From NCBI RefSeq assembly GCF_905196875.1, contig NZ_CAJJWO010000024.1, positions 6,136 through 70,135 of the forward strand: a DNA stretch of 64,000 bases. Direction: 5' to 3'. A program made the translations under genes and the position numbers. Of this stretch, positions 1-8,832 are shown in pieces. The DNA comes from an uncultured Parabacteroides sp. (GTDB lineage: Bacteria > Bacteroidota > Bacteroidia > Bacteroidales > Tannerellaceae). The notes beneath the pieces are model-generated. The model was not told where the DNA came from, did not search any database, and saw nothing but the letters and a program-made list of their open reading frames with translations. Within the stretch, counting starts at the first letter, position 1; each line of letters starts with the position of its first letter.

Positions 1-2763
1 AATACCTCTAGTCAAGCTCTGGATGAAGTAATGGTTGTTGCTTATGGTATTGCTAAAAAGGCCTCTTTTACAGGTTCTGCGAAAGCCGTTAGTTCGGAAG
101 AAATCGTATCGGGATCTAAAGAATCGTTAGACAAAGCATTAGCTGGTAAATTGACAGGTGTACGTGTTACTACTACTACTGGTGACCCGGGTTCTCCTGG
201 CGAAATCAATATTCGTGGTGTAGGGTCTATCAGTGCTTCGAAGTCTCCGCTGTACGTAATCGACGGTGTTCCTGTTAAAAATGACAGCGATATGAGTTAT
301 TATGGTAAGACTTCCAGCATCCTTAGCTCACTGAATCCGGAAGATATCGAGAACATGACAGTATTAAAAGATGCTGCTGCTGCTTCTCTGTATGGATCTC
401 GTGCCGCTAATGGCGTAATTATCATTACTACTAAATCAGGTAAAAAAGGTAAAACGAAAGTTTCTTATACCGGTGAAGTAGGATGGTCGAACATGGCTGT
501 AAAACAGTTTGTTCCAATGAATGCCAGCCAGATACTCGAATATGGAAAAGAAGCTATTGCAAACTATTACATATTGAATGGTGATGCTGGCAATCGTGAA
601 GAAGCTTATGCTCTTATCGATTCAGAAGGCGATATGGCTTCTTTCTTCAACGATCCTTCCGGTAAAACAAATACTAACTGGAGAGATGAGGTTTATCGTA
701 CAGCTTTGACCCAGGATCATCAGGTGGCTATCAGTGGTGGTGCTGATAAAACACAATTTTATGTAGGATTTGGTTACAACAAGTCAGAAGGTATTGTAAT
801 TGGCACGGATTTTGACCGTTTAAGTGGTCGTTTAAATCTGGACCATCAGGTAAATAACTGGTTGAGTTTTGGTGTAAAACAGTCTATCGCTTATTCAAAA
901 CAAACCGGTGGTCGTGACCAGGGTAGTCAGGATCAGGGAATCGGTACATCTTCTCCTCTTAGCCTGATATTTTCTGCTGATCCTACCGCACCGGTGAAAA
1001 ATCCTAACGGATCATATAATGAGAATGCATGTTGGGGAGCAGCCTCTAATCCTCATTTAATGCTTGGTGAAGAACAGTGGATCAAGTCTAAGACGATGCG
1101 TAGTTTAACTAATGCAGATGTGCAGGTGAAATTTTCTGATAAGGTTTCTTTCAAAAGCATTTTTGGTTATGATTTCATTGATACGAAACACTTTGAGTAT
1201 TGGAGTCCGACAAGTGTGGATGGAGAATCGGTAAAAGGGTTAGGTTCCCGCTATAATTATGAAAACCGAAACTTGACCAGTTCTTCTACATTGAGATATG
1301 CCAATCTGTGGAATGATGTACATTCATTTGATGTATTGGGCGGTTTTGAAGTTGAAAATCAGCAGTTGACCAATATAATTGCTACTGCTAAACAGTATTC
1401 GACAGATAAATTACCGGAGTTGGGTAATGGTCAGCCAGACAATGCTTACAGTAATGTATATGAATCAGGTTTGGTTTCTTATCTGGCAACAGCAAACTAT
1501 AATTACGACAACAAATATTATCTGTCGGCCAGCTTCCGTCGTGATGGTTCTTCTCGTTTGGGTGCAGATAATCGTTGGGCTAATTTCTGGTCAGTATCAG
1601 GTGCTTGGAGAATAAATAAAGATTTCCTGAAAGATAACGATTTGTTTTCCGATTTGAAGTTACGTCTTTCTTATGGTACGAATGGTAACTTGCCTAGTGA
1701 TTATTATGCAAATCTGGCTTTGTATTCATTCAGTTCCGGATATGGTCCTTCCTCTGCTATTTATTGGAGTCAGGCTGGTAATAGTAAATTGGGTTGGGAA
1801 AAATCTCAGAACTTCAATATCGGCTTGGATTGGAATATGTATCAACGTGTAAATCTGACTGTTGAATATTATAATAAAAAGACAACAGACCTTTTGTTTG
1901 AAGTACCGGCATCTATTGTTACCGGTTTTGAAAACAACTGGCAGAATTTAGGTGAGTTGAAAAACACAGGGCTTGAAATAGAAGTCAATTCCCAAAACAT
2001 CAAAAAACATGATTTCTCATGGGATACAAACTTCAACCTGACTTATCAGCAGGTTAAGATCAATAAACTTCCGGAAGGAAAAGATATTCAATACGGAGAT
2101 GGTGAAATGTATCTGCACCGTGAAGGCGAATCGATGTATACATTCTATTTGCCGGAGTGGAAAGGGGTTAACCCTGAAACTGGCTTAGGCGAATTCTGGA
2201 AAGATCCTGAAGATCACAGTCAGGGTGTTGTCAATTATTATTCGGAAGCAGGTAAAGGTGTAGTTGGTAAAGCTATTCCTGATGTAATCGGAGGTTTGAC
2301 CAATACGTTCAAATATCGTGATTTTGATTTATCTTTCCTGATCACTTATCAGTTTGGTGGCGATATGTTCGATTATCCAGGATATTTCTTCCATCATGAC
2401 GGATTCCGTTTAGGTTCATTTAATATAGAAAACGATGTTGCCGGAAACTATTGGAAAAATCCGGGTGATGTAGTGGACTATCCGAAACCTATTTATGCAA
2501 ATCCTTATCGTACGGATCGTTTTTCAAGCAGAACAATCGTATCTTCTGACAATATCCGTATGCGCGAGATAACATTGGGTTATAATCTTCCGGTTTGGAA
2601 AAATATTTTCAATAACCTGAGAGTTTATTTCCGTGCAAACAATCCGTTTATGATCTGGTCTAAATGTGATCGTGTTGATCCTGATGTCCCACTGAATGGT
2701 TATCGTCAGGTGGATACACCTCCAACCAAGAGTTTTGTCTTTGGTGTAAATATCACTTTATAA
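1..2763 (+). CDS. SusC/RagA-type TonB-dependent outer-membrane transporter, 5' truncated by window edge
   Basis: This is the 3' part of a SusC-family glycan importer. The frame is open from the first base and begins just before the TonB box (LDEVMVVAYG), so the signal peptide and the CarboxypepD_reg-like N-terminal domain lie outside the window. The plug domain follows (LYVIDGVP, DAAAASLYGSRAANGVI), then the long aromatic-rich beta-barrel, ending in the typical C-terminus SFVFGVNITL. SusC proteins form the TonB-energised barrel under a SusD lid. The paired SusD starts 17 bp downstream. The first ATG at position 31 lies inside the TonB box and is not the true start. No glycosidase accompanies this pair within the window, so the substrate cannot be inferred. 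Family assignment is very secure. Confidence 0.96.
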   Translation, partial: NTSSQALDEVMVVAYGIAKKASFTGSAKAVSSEEIVSGSKESLDKALAGKLTGVRVTTTTGDPGSPGEINIRGVGSISASKSPLYVIDGVPVKNDSDMSYYGKTSSILSSLNPEDIENMTVLKDAAAASLYGSRAANGVIIITTKSGKKGKTKVSYTGEVGWSNMAVKQFVPMNASQILEYGKEAIANYYILNGDAGNREEAYALIDSEGDMASFFNDPSGKTNTNWRDEVYRTALTQDHQVAISGGADKTQFYVGFGYNKSEGIVIGTDFDRLSGRLNLDHQVNNWLSFGVKQSIAYSKQTGGRDQGSQDQGIGTSSPLSLIFSADPTAPVKNPNGSYNENACWGAASNPHLMLGEEQWIKSKTMRSLTNADVQVKFSDKVSFKSIFGYDFIDTKHFEYWSPTSVDGESVKGLGSRYNYENRNLTSSSTLRYANLWNDVHSFDVLGGFEVENQQLTNIIATAKQYSTDKLPELGNGQPDNAYSNVYESGLVSYLATANYNYDNKYYLSASFRRDGSSRLGADNRWANFWSVSGAWRINKDFLKDNDLFSDLKLRLSYGTNGNLPSDYYANLALYSFSSGYGPSSAIYWSQAGNSKLGWEKSQNFNIGLDWNMYQRVNLTVEYYNKKTTDLLFEVPASIVTGFENNWQNLGELKNTGLEIEVNSQNIKKHDFSWDTNFNLTYQQVKINKLPEGKDIQYGDGEMYLHREGESMYTFYLPEWKGVNPETGLGEFWKDPEDHSQGVVNYYSEAGKGVVGKAIPDVIGGLTNTFKYRDFDLSFLITYQFGGDMFDYPGYFFHHDGFRLGSFNIENDVAGNYWKNPGDVVDYPKPIYANPYRTDRFSSRTIVSSDNIRMREITLGYNLPVWKNIFNNLRVYFRANNPFMIWSKCDRVDPDVPLNGYRQVDTPPTKSFVFGVNITL

Positions 2764-2780
2764 TCTAAGTAAAACAGATA

Positions 2781-4154
2781 ATGAATATGAAAAAAATATA
2801 TTTGGTTAGTTTAGCATTTATGCTGTTGACCGCAGCTTGTAACGATGTCCTGGAAAAAACTCCGGGAACAAGCTTACCGGTAGATGAAGCTATTACTTCA
2901 GTAGATGATTTACAGAATGCCGTAAATGGTGTTTATGCGGATCAGGCTACGGAAGTTGGATCTTATGGTGGTGATTTTTCTTTGTTCGCAGATTTGCGTG
3001 GAAGCGATTTTCAATCAATTTCCGATGTGAATCATGCAGGACCGATGTATCGGTATCAACTGGATAAAAACCATTCGTTAGTTTTTAGCTTTTATAAAGT
3101 ATTCTATGTATCTCTGGCAAGAATTAACAGCGTTCTGGCTGCATCTGAAAATCTGGAAGGTGACATTGCAAACCTTCAGGGAGAATTGTATGCAATGCGT
3201 GCTTTATATCATTTTGACCTGGCACGTATGTTTGCCAAATTACCTACCGCAGGGGATATGAATGGTTTAGGTATTGTCTTGTCTGACAAAGTGTTTGAAA
3301 CCGATTATATCGGCGAAAGAGCTACATTACAGGCTACTTACGACCTTATTGTTAATGATTTAAACACAGCGCTTCCTCTTTTGACAAAGGACAAGAATCA
3401 GGGGCATATAAACTATTGGTCTGCTCTGGGTATTCGTGCACGTGCTTATCTGTATTTAGGAAAATATGCTGAAGCGTTGAATGATTGTAAAGAGATCATT
3501 GCTTCTTCTCCTTATAAGCTGTATTCAATAGAGGAATATGTTTCTGCATGGGATAAAGAAGGAACAAATGAAGCTATGTTTGAAATACTGACAACTTCTA
3601 TTTATAATGCTCAACGTAACTCTCTTGGTTACTATACTCATGCCAAAGGGTATGGAGAATGTGCATTTACTGAAAGCTTCAAAGCAGAATTGGATGCTCG
3701 TCCGAATGATATCAGAACTCAACTTGTAGCAGAAGAGACAGATAATGGTTATAAAGGCTTCTATCCTCAGAAGTATAAGGGACGTGACGGACAAATCTAT
3801 GTCAACAATCCTAAAGTGATCCGATTGTCTGAGATTTATCTGATTGCTGCAGAATGCGCGTTGAAGAATGGAGATGCGGGAGCTGCTGCTCAGTATATAA
3901 ATATTCTTCGTAAAAACCGTATCACAGATTATGTCGATGTGGCATCTGTTACAATAGATGATATCCTAATGGAAAGACGTCTTGAATTATTTGCGGAAGG
4001 ACATACATCTTGGGATTATTGGAGAAATGGTAAGTCCGTAAAAAATAAATTTGCTGGAGAAATAAAGGCAGACGATTATCGTACTATTTTGCCTATGCCG
4101 ATGACAGAGATAAATGTCTCTGGTGGTAAATTGCAACAGAATCCGAATTATTAA
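2781..4154 (+). CDS. SusD/RagB family surface glycan-binding lipoprotein
   Basis: This is the SusD partner of the preceding SusC and a surface lipoprotein that helps bind and deliver oligosaccharides to the transporter. A lipoprotein signal peptide is visible, with a lipobox ending LTAAC near residue 20 and then the acidic/polar start typical of SusD (NDVLEKTPGTSL). The SusD N-terminal TPR-like helices contain ELYAMRALYHFDLARMF. The C-terminal part shows RLSEIYLIAAECALKNGD and the family's ERRLELFAEGH motif, and ends QQNPNY. At 457 aa it is a normal length. The start is at 2781 or 2787 (two close ATGs). A strong hairpin terminator follows 10 bp after the stop, closing the susCD transcript. 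Confidence 0.95.
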   Translation: MNMKKIYLVSLAFMLLTAACNDVLEKTPGTSLPVDEAITSVDDLQNAVNGVYADQATEVGSYGGDFSLFADLRGSDFQSISDVNHAGPMYRYQLDKNHSLVFSFYKVFYVSLARINSVLAASENLEGDIANLQGELYAMRALYHFDLARMFAKLPTAGDMNGLGIVLSDKVFETDYIGERATLQATYDLIVNDLNTALPLLTKDKNQGHINYWSALGIRARAYLYLGKYAEALNDCKEIIASSPYKLYSIEEYVSAWDKEGTNEAMFEILTTSIYNAQRNSLGYYTHAKGYGECAFTESFKAELDARPNDIRTQLVAEETDNGYKGFYPQKYKGRDGQIYVNNPKVIRLSEIYLIAAECALKNGDAGAAAQYINILRKNRITDYVDVASVTIDDILMERRLELFAEGHTSWDYWRNGKSVKNKFAGEIKADDYRTILPMPMTEINVSGGKLQQNPNY

Positions 4155-4164
4155 TTATATAATG

Positions 4165-4204
4165 TCAAGCCCTGAGAAAACTTTTTCCAGGGCTTGATTT
4201 TATC
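4165..4204 (+). terminator. Rho-independent terminator after susCD
   Basis: A perfect 10-bp stem (TCAAGCCCTG at 4165-4174 and its complement at 4188-4197) is followed by a T run, directly after the SusD stop codon. Confidence 0.85.
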
Positions 4205-4323
4205 AGCTTTTCTTAAATCAAAAAGGTCATTTCTTCCTTTATAAACATTATTACTCCAATCTAATACTACCACAGAGATAAAGTTTAATACTATTAAGTA
4301 CATATATTCTGTTATTTCTATTT

Positions 4324-4380
4324 CTTATAAGGAATAAAACTGACATCTTTGTAAGAAGTTTTACTTATAAGTAATAAAAT
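4324..4380 (+). promoter_or_regulatory. Duplicated palindromic element upstream of ATPase remnant
   Basis: Two copies of CTTATAAG(G/T)AATAAAA lie at 4324-4340 and 4364-4380, exactly 40 bp apart. The second is centred on a 14-bp perfect palindrome, TTACTTATAAGTAA (4361-4374), and runs into the ATG of the ATPase fragment at 4379. The spacing and dyad symmetry look like paired operator half-sites for an autoregulated gene. This role is inference only. Confidence 0.4.
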
Positions 4381-4519
4381 GAGAACTCCGGAATTTTATA
4401 AAAGAGAGTTGTACCTCGATCGAATCAAGCTATTTGTAAATACGCAGATGATAAAGGTTCTGACCGGACAACGCCGTGTTGGAAAAAGCCTTCTTATTTT
4501 CCAGTTAATGAATTCATAA
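4379..4519 (+). pseudogene. N-terminal fragment of an AAA-family ATPase (AAA_14/DUF4143-like)
   Basis: A 46-codon frame starts at ATG 4379 and stops at 4517-4519. It contains a clear P-loop, GQRRVGKS, at residues 30-37, preceded by MIKVLTG and preceded in turn by a charged helix (FYKRELYLDRI). This is the N-terminus of the large Bacteroidetes family of orphan ATPases with an AAA_14 and DUF4143 architecture, whose members are usually near 400 aa. The Walker B and C-terminal parts are absent, and the downstream 390 bp shows no continuation that I recognise. I call it a truncated remnant. The alternative of a functional 46-aa peptide is unlikely because the ATP-binding fold would be incomplete. 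Its upstream region retains a duplicated palindrome. Confidence 0.65.
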
Positions 4520-4913
4520 GGCTATAGTGATGGCTCTTATTATTATTATACGCCAGATGATTGGTGCGCTAAATGGTACTTTCTATATTTTTTTCTTTCT
4601 ATCACAAAAAAAATAACTTTTCTATGTTTCACTTTCTGAACCAATTACGTTTTTTGTGAATTTTAGTTTCCTTTTTGGGTAGTCTCTTCTTGTTTTTTGT
4701 TTTTTATGATTGGTAAGTCTCTTTTATCTTTGTAACCGAAAAGAAGAACAGTAGCATCAGAATCGGTTGTTTTTTAAGGTAGGTCGGAGTATTATGTCTA
4801 ATTTTGTCGGAACTCCGGTAAATATGTGATAACAAACTTTTAGTTTGTCTTATACGAAAGAAAGAACTTATTATCGTTCCTTCGTGTTTCATTCAGAAAA
4901 TAAAATATATATC
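4520..4913. other. AT-rich intergenic region upstream of the recombinase
   Basis: No gene is seen here. On the + strand a TATCTTTG box (4725-4732) matches the Bacteroidetes -7 consensus. A perfect 7-bp hairpin with a 3-nt loop (ACAAACT, TTT, AGTTTGT) lies at 4832-4848 in the presumed leader. A short inverted pair CGGAGT / ACTCCG flanks about 4785-4817. Confidence 0.6.
4725..4732 (+). promoter_or_regulatory. Promoter -7 element for the tyrosine recombinase
   Basis: TATCTTTG is a perfect TAnnTTTG box about 180 bp before the chosen start of the recombinase. A clear TTTG -33 box at 19-21 bp spacing was not found, so the promoter call is moderate. Confidence 0.4.
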
Positions 4914-6077
4914 ATGGAAAAAGTAATTTACAACTTGGTGTTTAACCGTAAGAAACTGTTAAACTCAGAAGGGAAAGCTTTGATTCAGGTAGAGGCCTAT
5001 TTGAACAAGCAGAAGAAGTATTTTTCAACAAAGGTTTATATTAAGCCTTATCAGTGGGACGCAAAGAGAAAAGCTGTAAAGAATCATCCAAATATGGAGT
5101 CTCTGAATCAGTATCTGTCTAATTTTGTTGCGGAATTAGAACAACTGGAGCTTGAAATAGTCCATAGTGGCAAGGAATTTTCTTTGAATGATCTGAAAGA
5201 GAAACCTGAGGCTGGTCAGACTTCTTTTTCTCTGTTTATGCTAAATGAGATTAAACAGAGTAATCTGAAACCGTCAACAATGAAAAATCATTTTTCAACA
5301 TTGCAGGTTCTTTCATCTTACCAGACGGAAGTTAGTTTTAACGACTTAAGTTATAATTTTCTTTGCGATTTTGAGCATTTTCTGTTGGTACATAAGTATC
5401 ACCGGAATACGATCGCTAAACATATGAAGCATCTGAAGCGTTATATCAATCTGGCTATCAATAAAGATTTGTTCGATTTACACCGGTATCCTTTCCGTAA
5501 ATACAAGATCAAATATATGGAAAGTAAAAGATCTCATCTTACTCCGGAAGAGCTGGAGCAATTGGAGGGGCTTAACCTAAAAGGACGTCGTACGCTTCAG
5601 CGGACTTTGGATATGTTTCTGTTTAGTTGTTATACCGGACTTCGTTTTTCGGATATAGTGAATATAACAAGAGAAAATTTTCTTTGTATAGAAGATAAAA
5701 TATGGTTGATCTACTCTTCTATTAAGACTGATGTAAATGTACGTTTACCTTTGTTTTTGTTGTTTGATGGAAAGTCGCTACCGATCTATGAGCGGTATAA
5801 GAATAATCCGTGGACCTTGTTTGATATGCCAGCCTCTTCAAATTCGAATGTGAATAAGCAACTTCGCCGGATTTGTAAGATGGCTCATATAGACAAGAAG
5901 GTTTCATTCCACACAGCCAGACATACAAATGCTACATTATTGTTATATAATGGAGCAAATATTACAACTGTGCAGAAACTTCTGGGGCATAAAAGCGTAC
6001 GAACAACAGAAATATATAGTAATATTATGGATATGACGGTTGTGCGTGATCTTTCCAGTCTGACAGGCATTAAATAA
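4914..6077 (+). CDS. Tyrosine-type site-specific recombinase/integrase
   Basis: This is a lambda-integrase-family recombinase of the Bacteroidetes type. It has an N-terminal arm-binding domain (residues about 1-90), a SAM-like core-binding domain (about 105-200) and a C-terminal catalytic domain. The active site is complete: R244 in TGLRFSD, K in SSIKTD, H333-x-x-R336 in FHTARH, H359 in LLGHK and nucleophile Y368 in TTEIYSN. The open frame extends back to 4845, but that stretch crosses a hairpin, and the ATG at 4914 (MEKVIYNLVFNRK) gives the usual 387-aa protein. It stands alone behind a SusC/SusD operon, a setting in which such enzymes often act as DNA invertases that switch surface-protein promoters. 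It could also be the remnant of an integrated element, but no flanking att repeats were found. Confidence 0.92.
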   Translation: MEKVIYNLVFNRKKLLNSEGKALIQVEAYLNKQKKYFSTKVYIKPYQWDAKRKAVKNHPNMESLNQYLSNFVAELEQLELEIVHSGKEFSLNDLKEKPEAGQTSFSLFMLNEIKQSNLKPSTMKNHFSTLQVLSSYQTEVSFNDLSYNFLCDFEHFLLVHKYHRNTIAKHMKHLKRYINLAINKDLFDLHRYPFRKYKIKYMESKRSHLTPEELEQLEGLNLKGRRTLQRTLDMFLFSCYTGLRFSDIVNITRENFLCIEDKIWLIYSSIKTDVNVRLPLFLLFDGKSLPIYERYKNNPWTLFDMPASSNSNVNKQLRRICKMAHIDKKVSFHTARHTNATLLLYNGANITTVQKLLGHKSVRTTEIYSNIMDMTVVRDLSSLTGIK

Positions 6078-6091
6078 TTATACGAAAATGG

Positions 6092-6141
6092 CATTAGGGA
6101 ACGTAGGAAATGTACTATGAATTTTTCTGTGTTCTCTAATG
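6092..6141. repeat. Imperfect inverted repeat 3' of the recombinase gene
   Basis: CATTAGGGAAC (6092-6102) and GTTCTCTAATG (6131-6141) are complementary at 10 of 11 positions across a 28-bp spacer. It lies just after the recombinase stop codon. It may be a weak terminator or a recombinase site; no T run follows. Confidence 0.35.
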
Positions 6142-6302
6142 TGTGCTGACAAAATGATACACTATACCTCTGGTTTTCCTGGTGTGTATGTGGTGTGTCT
6201 TGCTTTTTGTTATAAAATACTGCTTTCAAACATTAGAATTCCTTGATATTTTTACGGTATTTATGCTTTGAAAAGTAAATAAAATATCCGACTTTTGTCT
6301 GC

Positions 6303-7574
6303 ATGATGAGTCAACCTTTAGCAGAAAGATTACGTCCAAAGACGTTGGATGATTATATCGGACAAAAACACCTTGTCGGACAAGGAGCTGTATTAAGGAA
6401 AATGATTGATGCAGGACGTATACCCTCATTTATTCTTTGGGGACCTCCGGGAGTGGGGAAGACGACATTGGCACAAATCATTTCCAATAAACTGGAAGCT
6501 CCTTTCTATACTTTGAGTGCTATCAGTTCGGGGGTGAAGGATGTACGTGATGTAATTGAAAAAGCAAAAGGAAATCGCTTTTTCAATACTGTATCTCCGA
6601 TTTTATTTATTGATGAAATACATCGTTTCAGTAAATCCCAGCAGGATTCTTTGTTGAATGCTGTAGAAACGGGAGTTGTAACGTTGATTGGAGCAACGAC
6701 GGAGAATCCTTCTTTTGAAGTTATTCGTCCGTTATTATCCAGATGTCAAGTATATGTTCTGAAGTCGCTGGATAAAAGCGATTTGCTTACATTATTGAAT
6801 AAAGCAGTCAAAGAAGACATTATACTGAAGGAGAAAGATATCCAGTTGAAAGAAACGGATGCCATGTTGCGCTATTCCGGTGGTGATGCCAGAAAGCTTC
6901 TGAATATCCTGGAGTTGGTTGTCTCTGCCGAAGAGACGGATAAAATAGAAATAACCGACGAAAGGGTTGTAGAGCGTTTGCAGGAGAATCCGGCTGCTTA
7001 TGATAAAGGCGGTGAAATGCATTATGATATAATTTCAGCTTTTATCAAATCGATTCGGGGAAGTGATCCTGACGGTGCTATTTATTGGCTGGCCCGCATG
7101 GTGGCAGGAGGGGAGGATCCGGAGTTTATCGCCCGTCGGCTTGTGATTTCAGCAGCCGAAGATATTGGCCTGGCTAATCCGAATGCCCTGTTATTAGCAA
7201 ATGCATGTTTTGATGCATTGAAGAAAATCGGTTGGCCTGAAGGACGGATCATCTTGGCGGAGACGACTGTTTATCTGGCTAGTAGTCCTAAAAGTAATTC
7301 GGCTTATATGGCTATAAACGATGCGCTCGCATTGGTGGAACGTACCGGTAACTTGCCTGTCCCGCTTCATCTGCGGAATGCACCGACAGCTTTGATGAAA
7401 GAACTGGATTACGGAAAGGAATATAAATATGCACATGATTATAAAGACAACTTTGTTAAACAGGAGTATTTACCCAAAGAAGTGCTTAATCAACGCTTCT
7501 GGAAAGGGCAGAATAATCCGGCAGAACAGAAACTGGTCGAGCAGATGAAGAAACTCTGGGGAGATCGGTTCTGA
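6303..7574 (+). CDS. rarA: Replication-associated recombination protein A (RarA/MgsA), AAA+ ATPase
   Basis: This is a AAA+ ATPase of the RarA/MgsA/WRNIP1 family that acts at stalled replication forks. The N-terminus carries the family signature (PLAERLRPKTLDDYIGQKHL). Walker A is GPPGVGKT at residues 47-54, Walker B is LFIDEIHRF, and sensor 1 is IGATTENPSFE. The C-terminal half has the characteristic oligomerisation segment (SAFIKSIRGSDPDGAIYWLARM, read in two parts, then RRLVISAAEDIGLANP). Length 423 aa is normal. Two adjacent ATGs at 6303 and 6306 are possible starts. The gene stands alone between the recombinase and the serine operon and is a conserved housekeeping gene, so the recombinase region 5' of it probably marks the edge of an accessory stretch. 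Confidence 0.95.
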   Translation: MMSQPLAERLRPKTLDDYIGQKHLVGQGAVLRKMIDAGRIPSFILWGPPGVGKTTLAQIISNKLEAPFYTLSAISSGVKDVRDVIEKAKGNRFFNTVSPILFIDEIHRFSKSQQDSLLNAVETGVVTLIGATTENPSFEVIRPLLSRCQVYVLKSLDKSDLLTLLNKAVKEDIILKEKDIQLKETDAMLRYSGGDARKLLNILELVVSAEETDKIEITDERVVERLQENPAAYDKGGEMHYDIISAFIKSIRGSDPDGAIYWLARMVAGGEDPEFIARRLVISAAEDIGLANPNALLLANACFDALKKIGWPEGRIILAETTVYLASSPKSNSAYMAINDALALVERTGNLPVPLHLRNAPTALMKELDYGKEYKYAHDYKDNFVKQEYLPKEVLNQRFWKGQNNPAEQKLVEQMKKLWGDRF

Positions 7575-7762
7575 TAATTGACAATAGATAATTGAAAAAG
7601 GAGAAACGGCTGAATAAAAGATGTTATTAAAGAAGTAAATGTGGCTTTTTGCTAATAATTTATGACTTTTGATTTCTCTGTTTCAATTAAATTCGTACAT
7701 TAGCCGCCTGTTTTAAAAAAACACGTTACTTAAATAATATATAACATTAAAAAGAAATTGAT

Positions 7763-8830
7763 ATGAAGAAGCACAATTTTTCTGCAGGACCTTCTATTCT
7801 GAGCGAATACACGATTAAAAATGCAGCAGCAGCTGTTGAAAATTTCGCAGGTACAGGGTTATCGATTCTTGAAGTATCTCATAGAGGTAAAGAATTTGTT
7901 GCAGTAAACGACGAAGCCAGAGCATTGATTAAAGAACTCTTGGATGTTCCGGCCGGTTACGAGGTTGTATTTCTGGGCGGTGGTGCCAGCATGCAGTTTT
8001 GTATGGTTCCTTTCAACTTGCTGAATAAGAAAGCTTCTTATCTGGATACGGGAACATGGGCCTCTAATGCGATTAAAGAAGCTAAGTTGTTCGGAGAAGT
8101 AGACGTTGTTGCTTCTTCAAAAGATGCAAACTATACTTTTATCCCGAAAGGTTATCAGGTTGCTGAAGATTCGGATTATTTCCATTTTACATCCAATAAT
8201 ACGATCTATGGTACGGAAATGCGTTACGATCCGGATATGAAGGTTCGTTTGGTATCTGATATGTCTTCTGACATTTTCTCCCGTCCGATCGATATATCCA
8301 AATATGATATTATTTATGCTGGTGCGCAGAAGAACCTGGCTCCTGCAGGTGTAACATTGGCTATTGTACGTACGGATGCTTTAGGTCATGTAGATCGTGC
8401 CATCCCTACAATGTTGAATTACAATACGCACATCAAGAAAGATTCTATGTTCAATACGCCTCCTGTATTCCCTATTTTTGCTGCTCTGCAAACATTGAAA
8501 TGGTATAAGGAACTGGGCGGTGTGGCTGCTATCGAAAAGATGAACCTTGAAAAAGCAGCTATCCTTTATGATGAAATTGACCGTAATAAATTATTTAAAG
8601 GTACTGCTGCTGTAGAAGACCGTTCTATTATGAACGTTTGTTTCGTAATGAACGACGAATATAAAGAACTGGAAGATGAATTCAGTAAATTCGCCTCAGC
8701 CGCCGGTATGGTAGGTATTAAAGGACACCGTTCGGTAGGCGGATTCCGTGCTTCTCTTTATAACGCGATGCCTAAAGCCAGCGTGGAAGCTTTGGTTGCT
8801 ACAATGAAAGAATTTGAAAAACAGCATTAA
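7763..8830 (+). CDS. serC: Phosphoserine/phosphohydroxythreonine aminotransferase
   Basis: This class V PLP-dependent aminotransferase converts 3-phosphohydroxypyruvate plus glutamate into phosphoserine, the second step of serine synthesis, and can also act in pyridoxal phosphate synthesis. The N-terminus KHNFSAGPSILSEYT is diagnostic of SerC. The PLP-binding lysine is K190 in YAGAQKNLAPAG. The C-terminal GHRSVGGFRASLYNA is also typical. Length 355 aa is normal. It begins an apparent operon, since serA starts 2 bp after its stop. The upstream 188 bp are AT-rich without an unambiguous promoter. Confidence 0.97.
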   Translation: MKKHNFSAGPSILSEYTIKNAAAAVENFAGTGLSILEVSHRGKEFVAVNDEARALIKELLDVPAGYEVVFLGGGASMQFCMVPFNLLNKKASYLDTGTWASNAIKEAKLFGEVDVVASSKDANYTFIPKGYQVAEDSDYFHFTSNNTIYGTEMRYDPDMKVRLVSDMSSDIFSRPIDISKYDIIYAGAQKNLAPAGVTLAIVRTDALGHVDRAIPTMLNYNTHIKKDSMFNTPPVFPIFAALQTLKWYKELGGVAAIEKMNLEKAAILYDEIDRNKLFKGTAAVEDRSIMNVCFVMNDEYKELEDEFSKFASAAGMVGIKGHRSVGGFRASLYNAMPKASVEALVATMKEFEKQH

Positions 8831-8832
8831 TC

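Noticed and set aside
7575..7762. Leader region of serC checked for a riboswitch
   Set aside because: No conserved aptamer-like structure or terminator/anti-terminator pair was seen in this AT-rich stretch.
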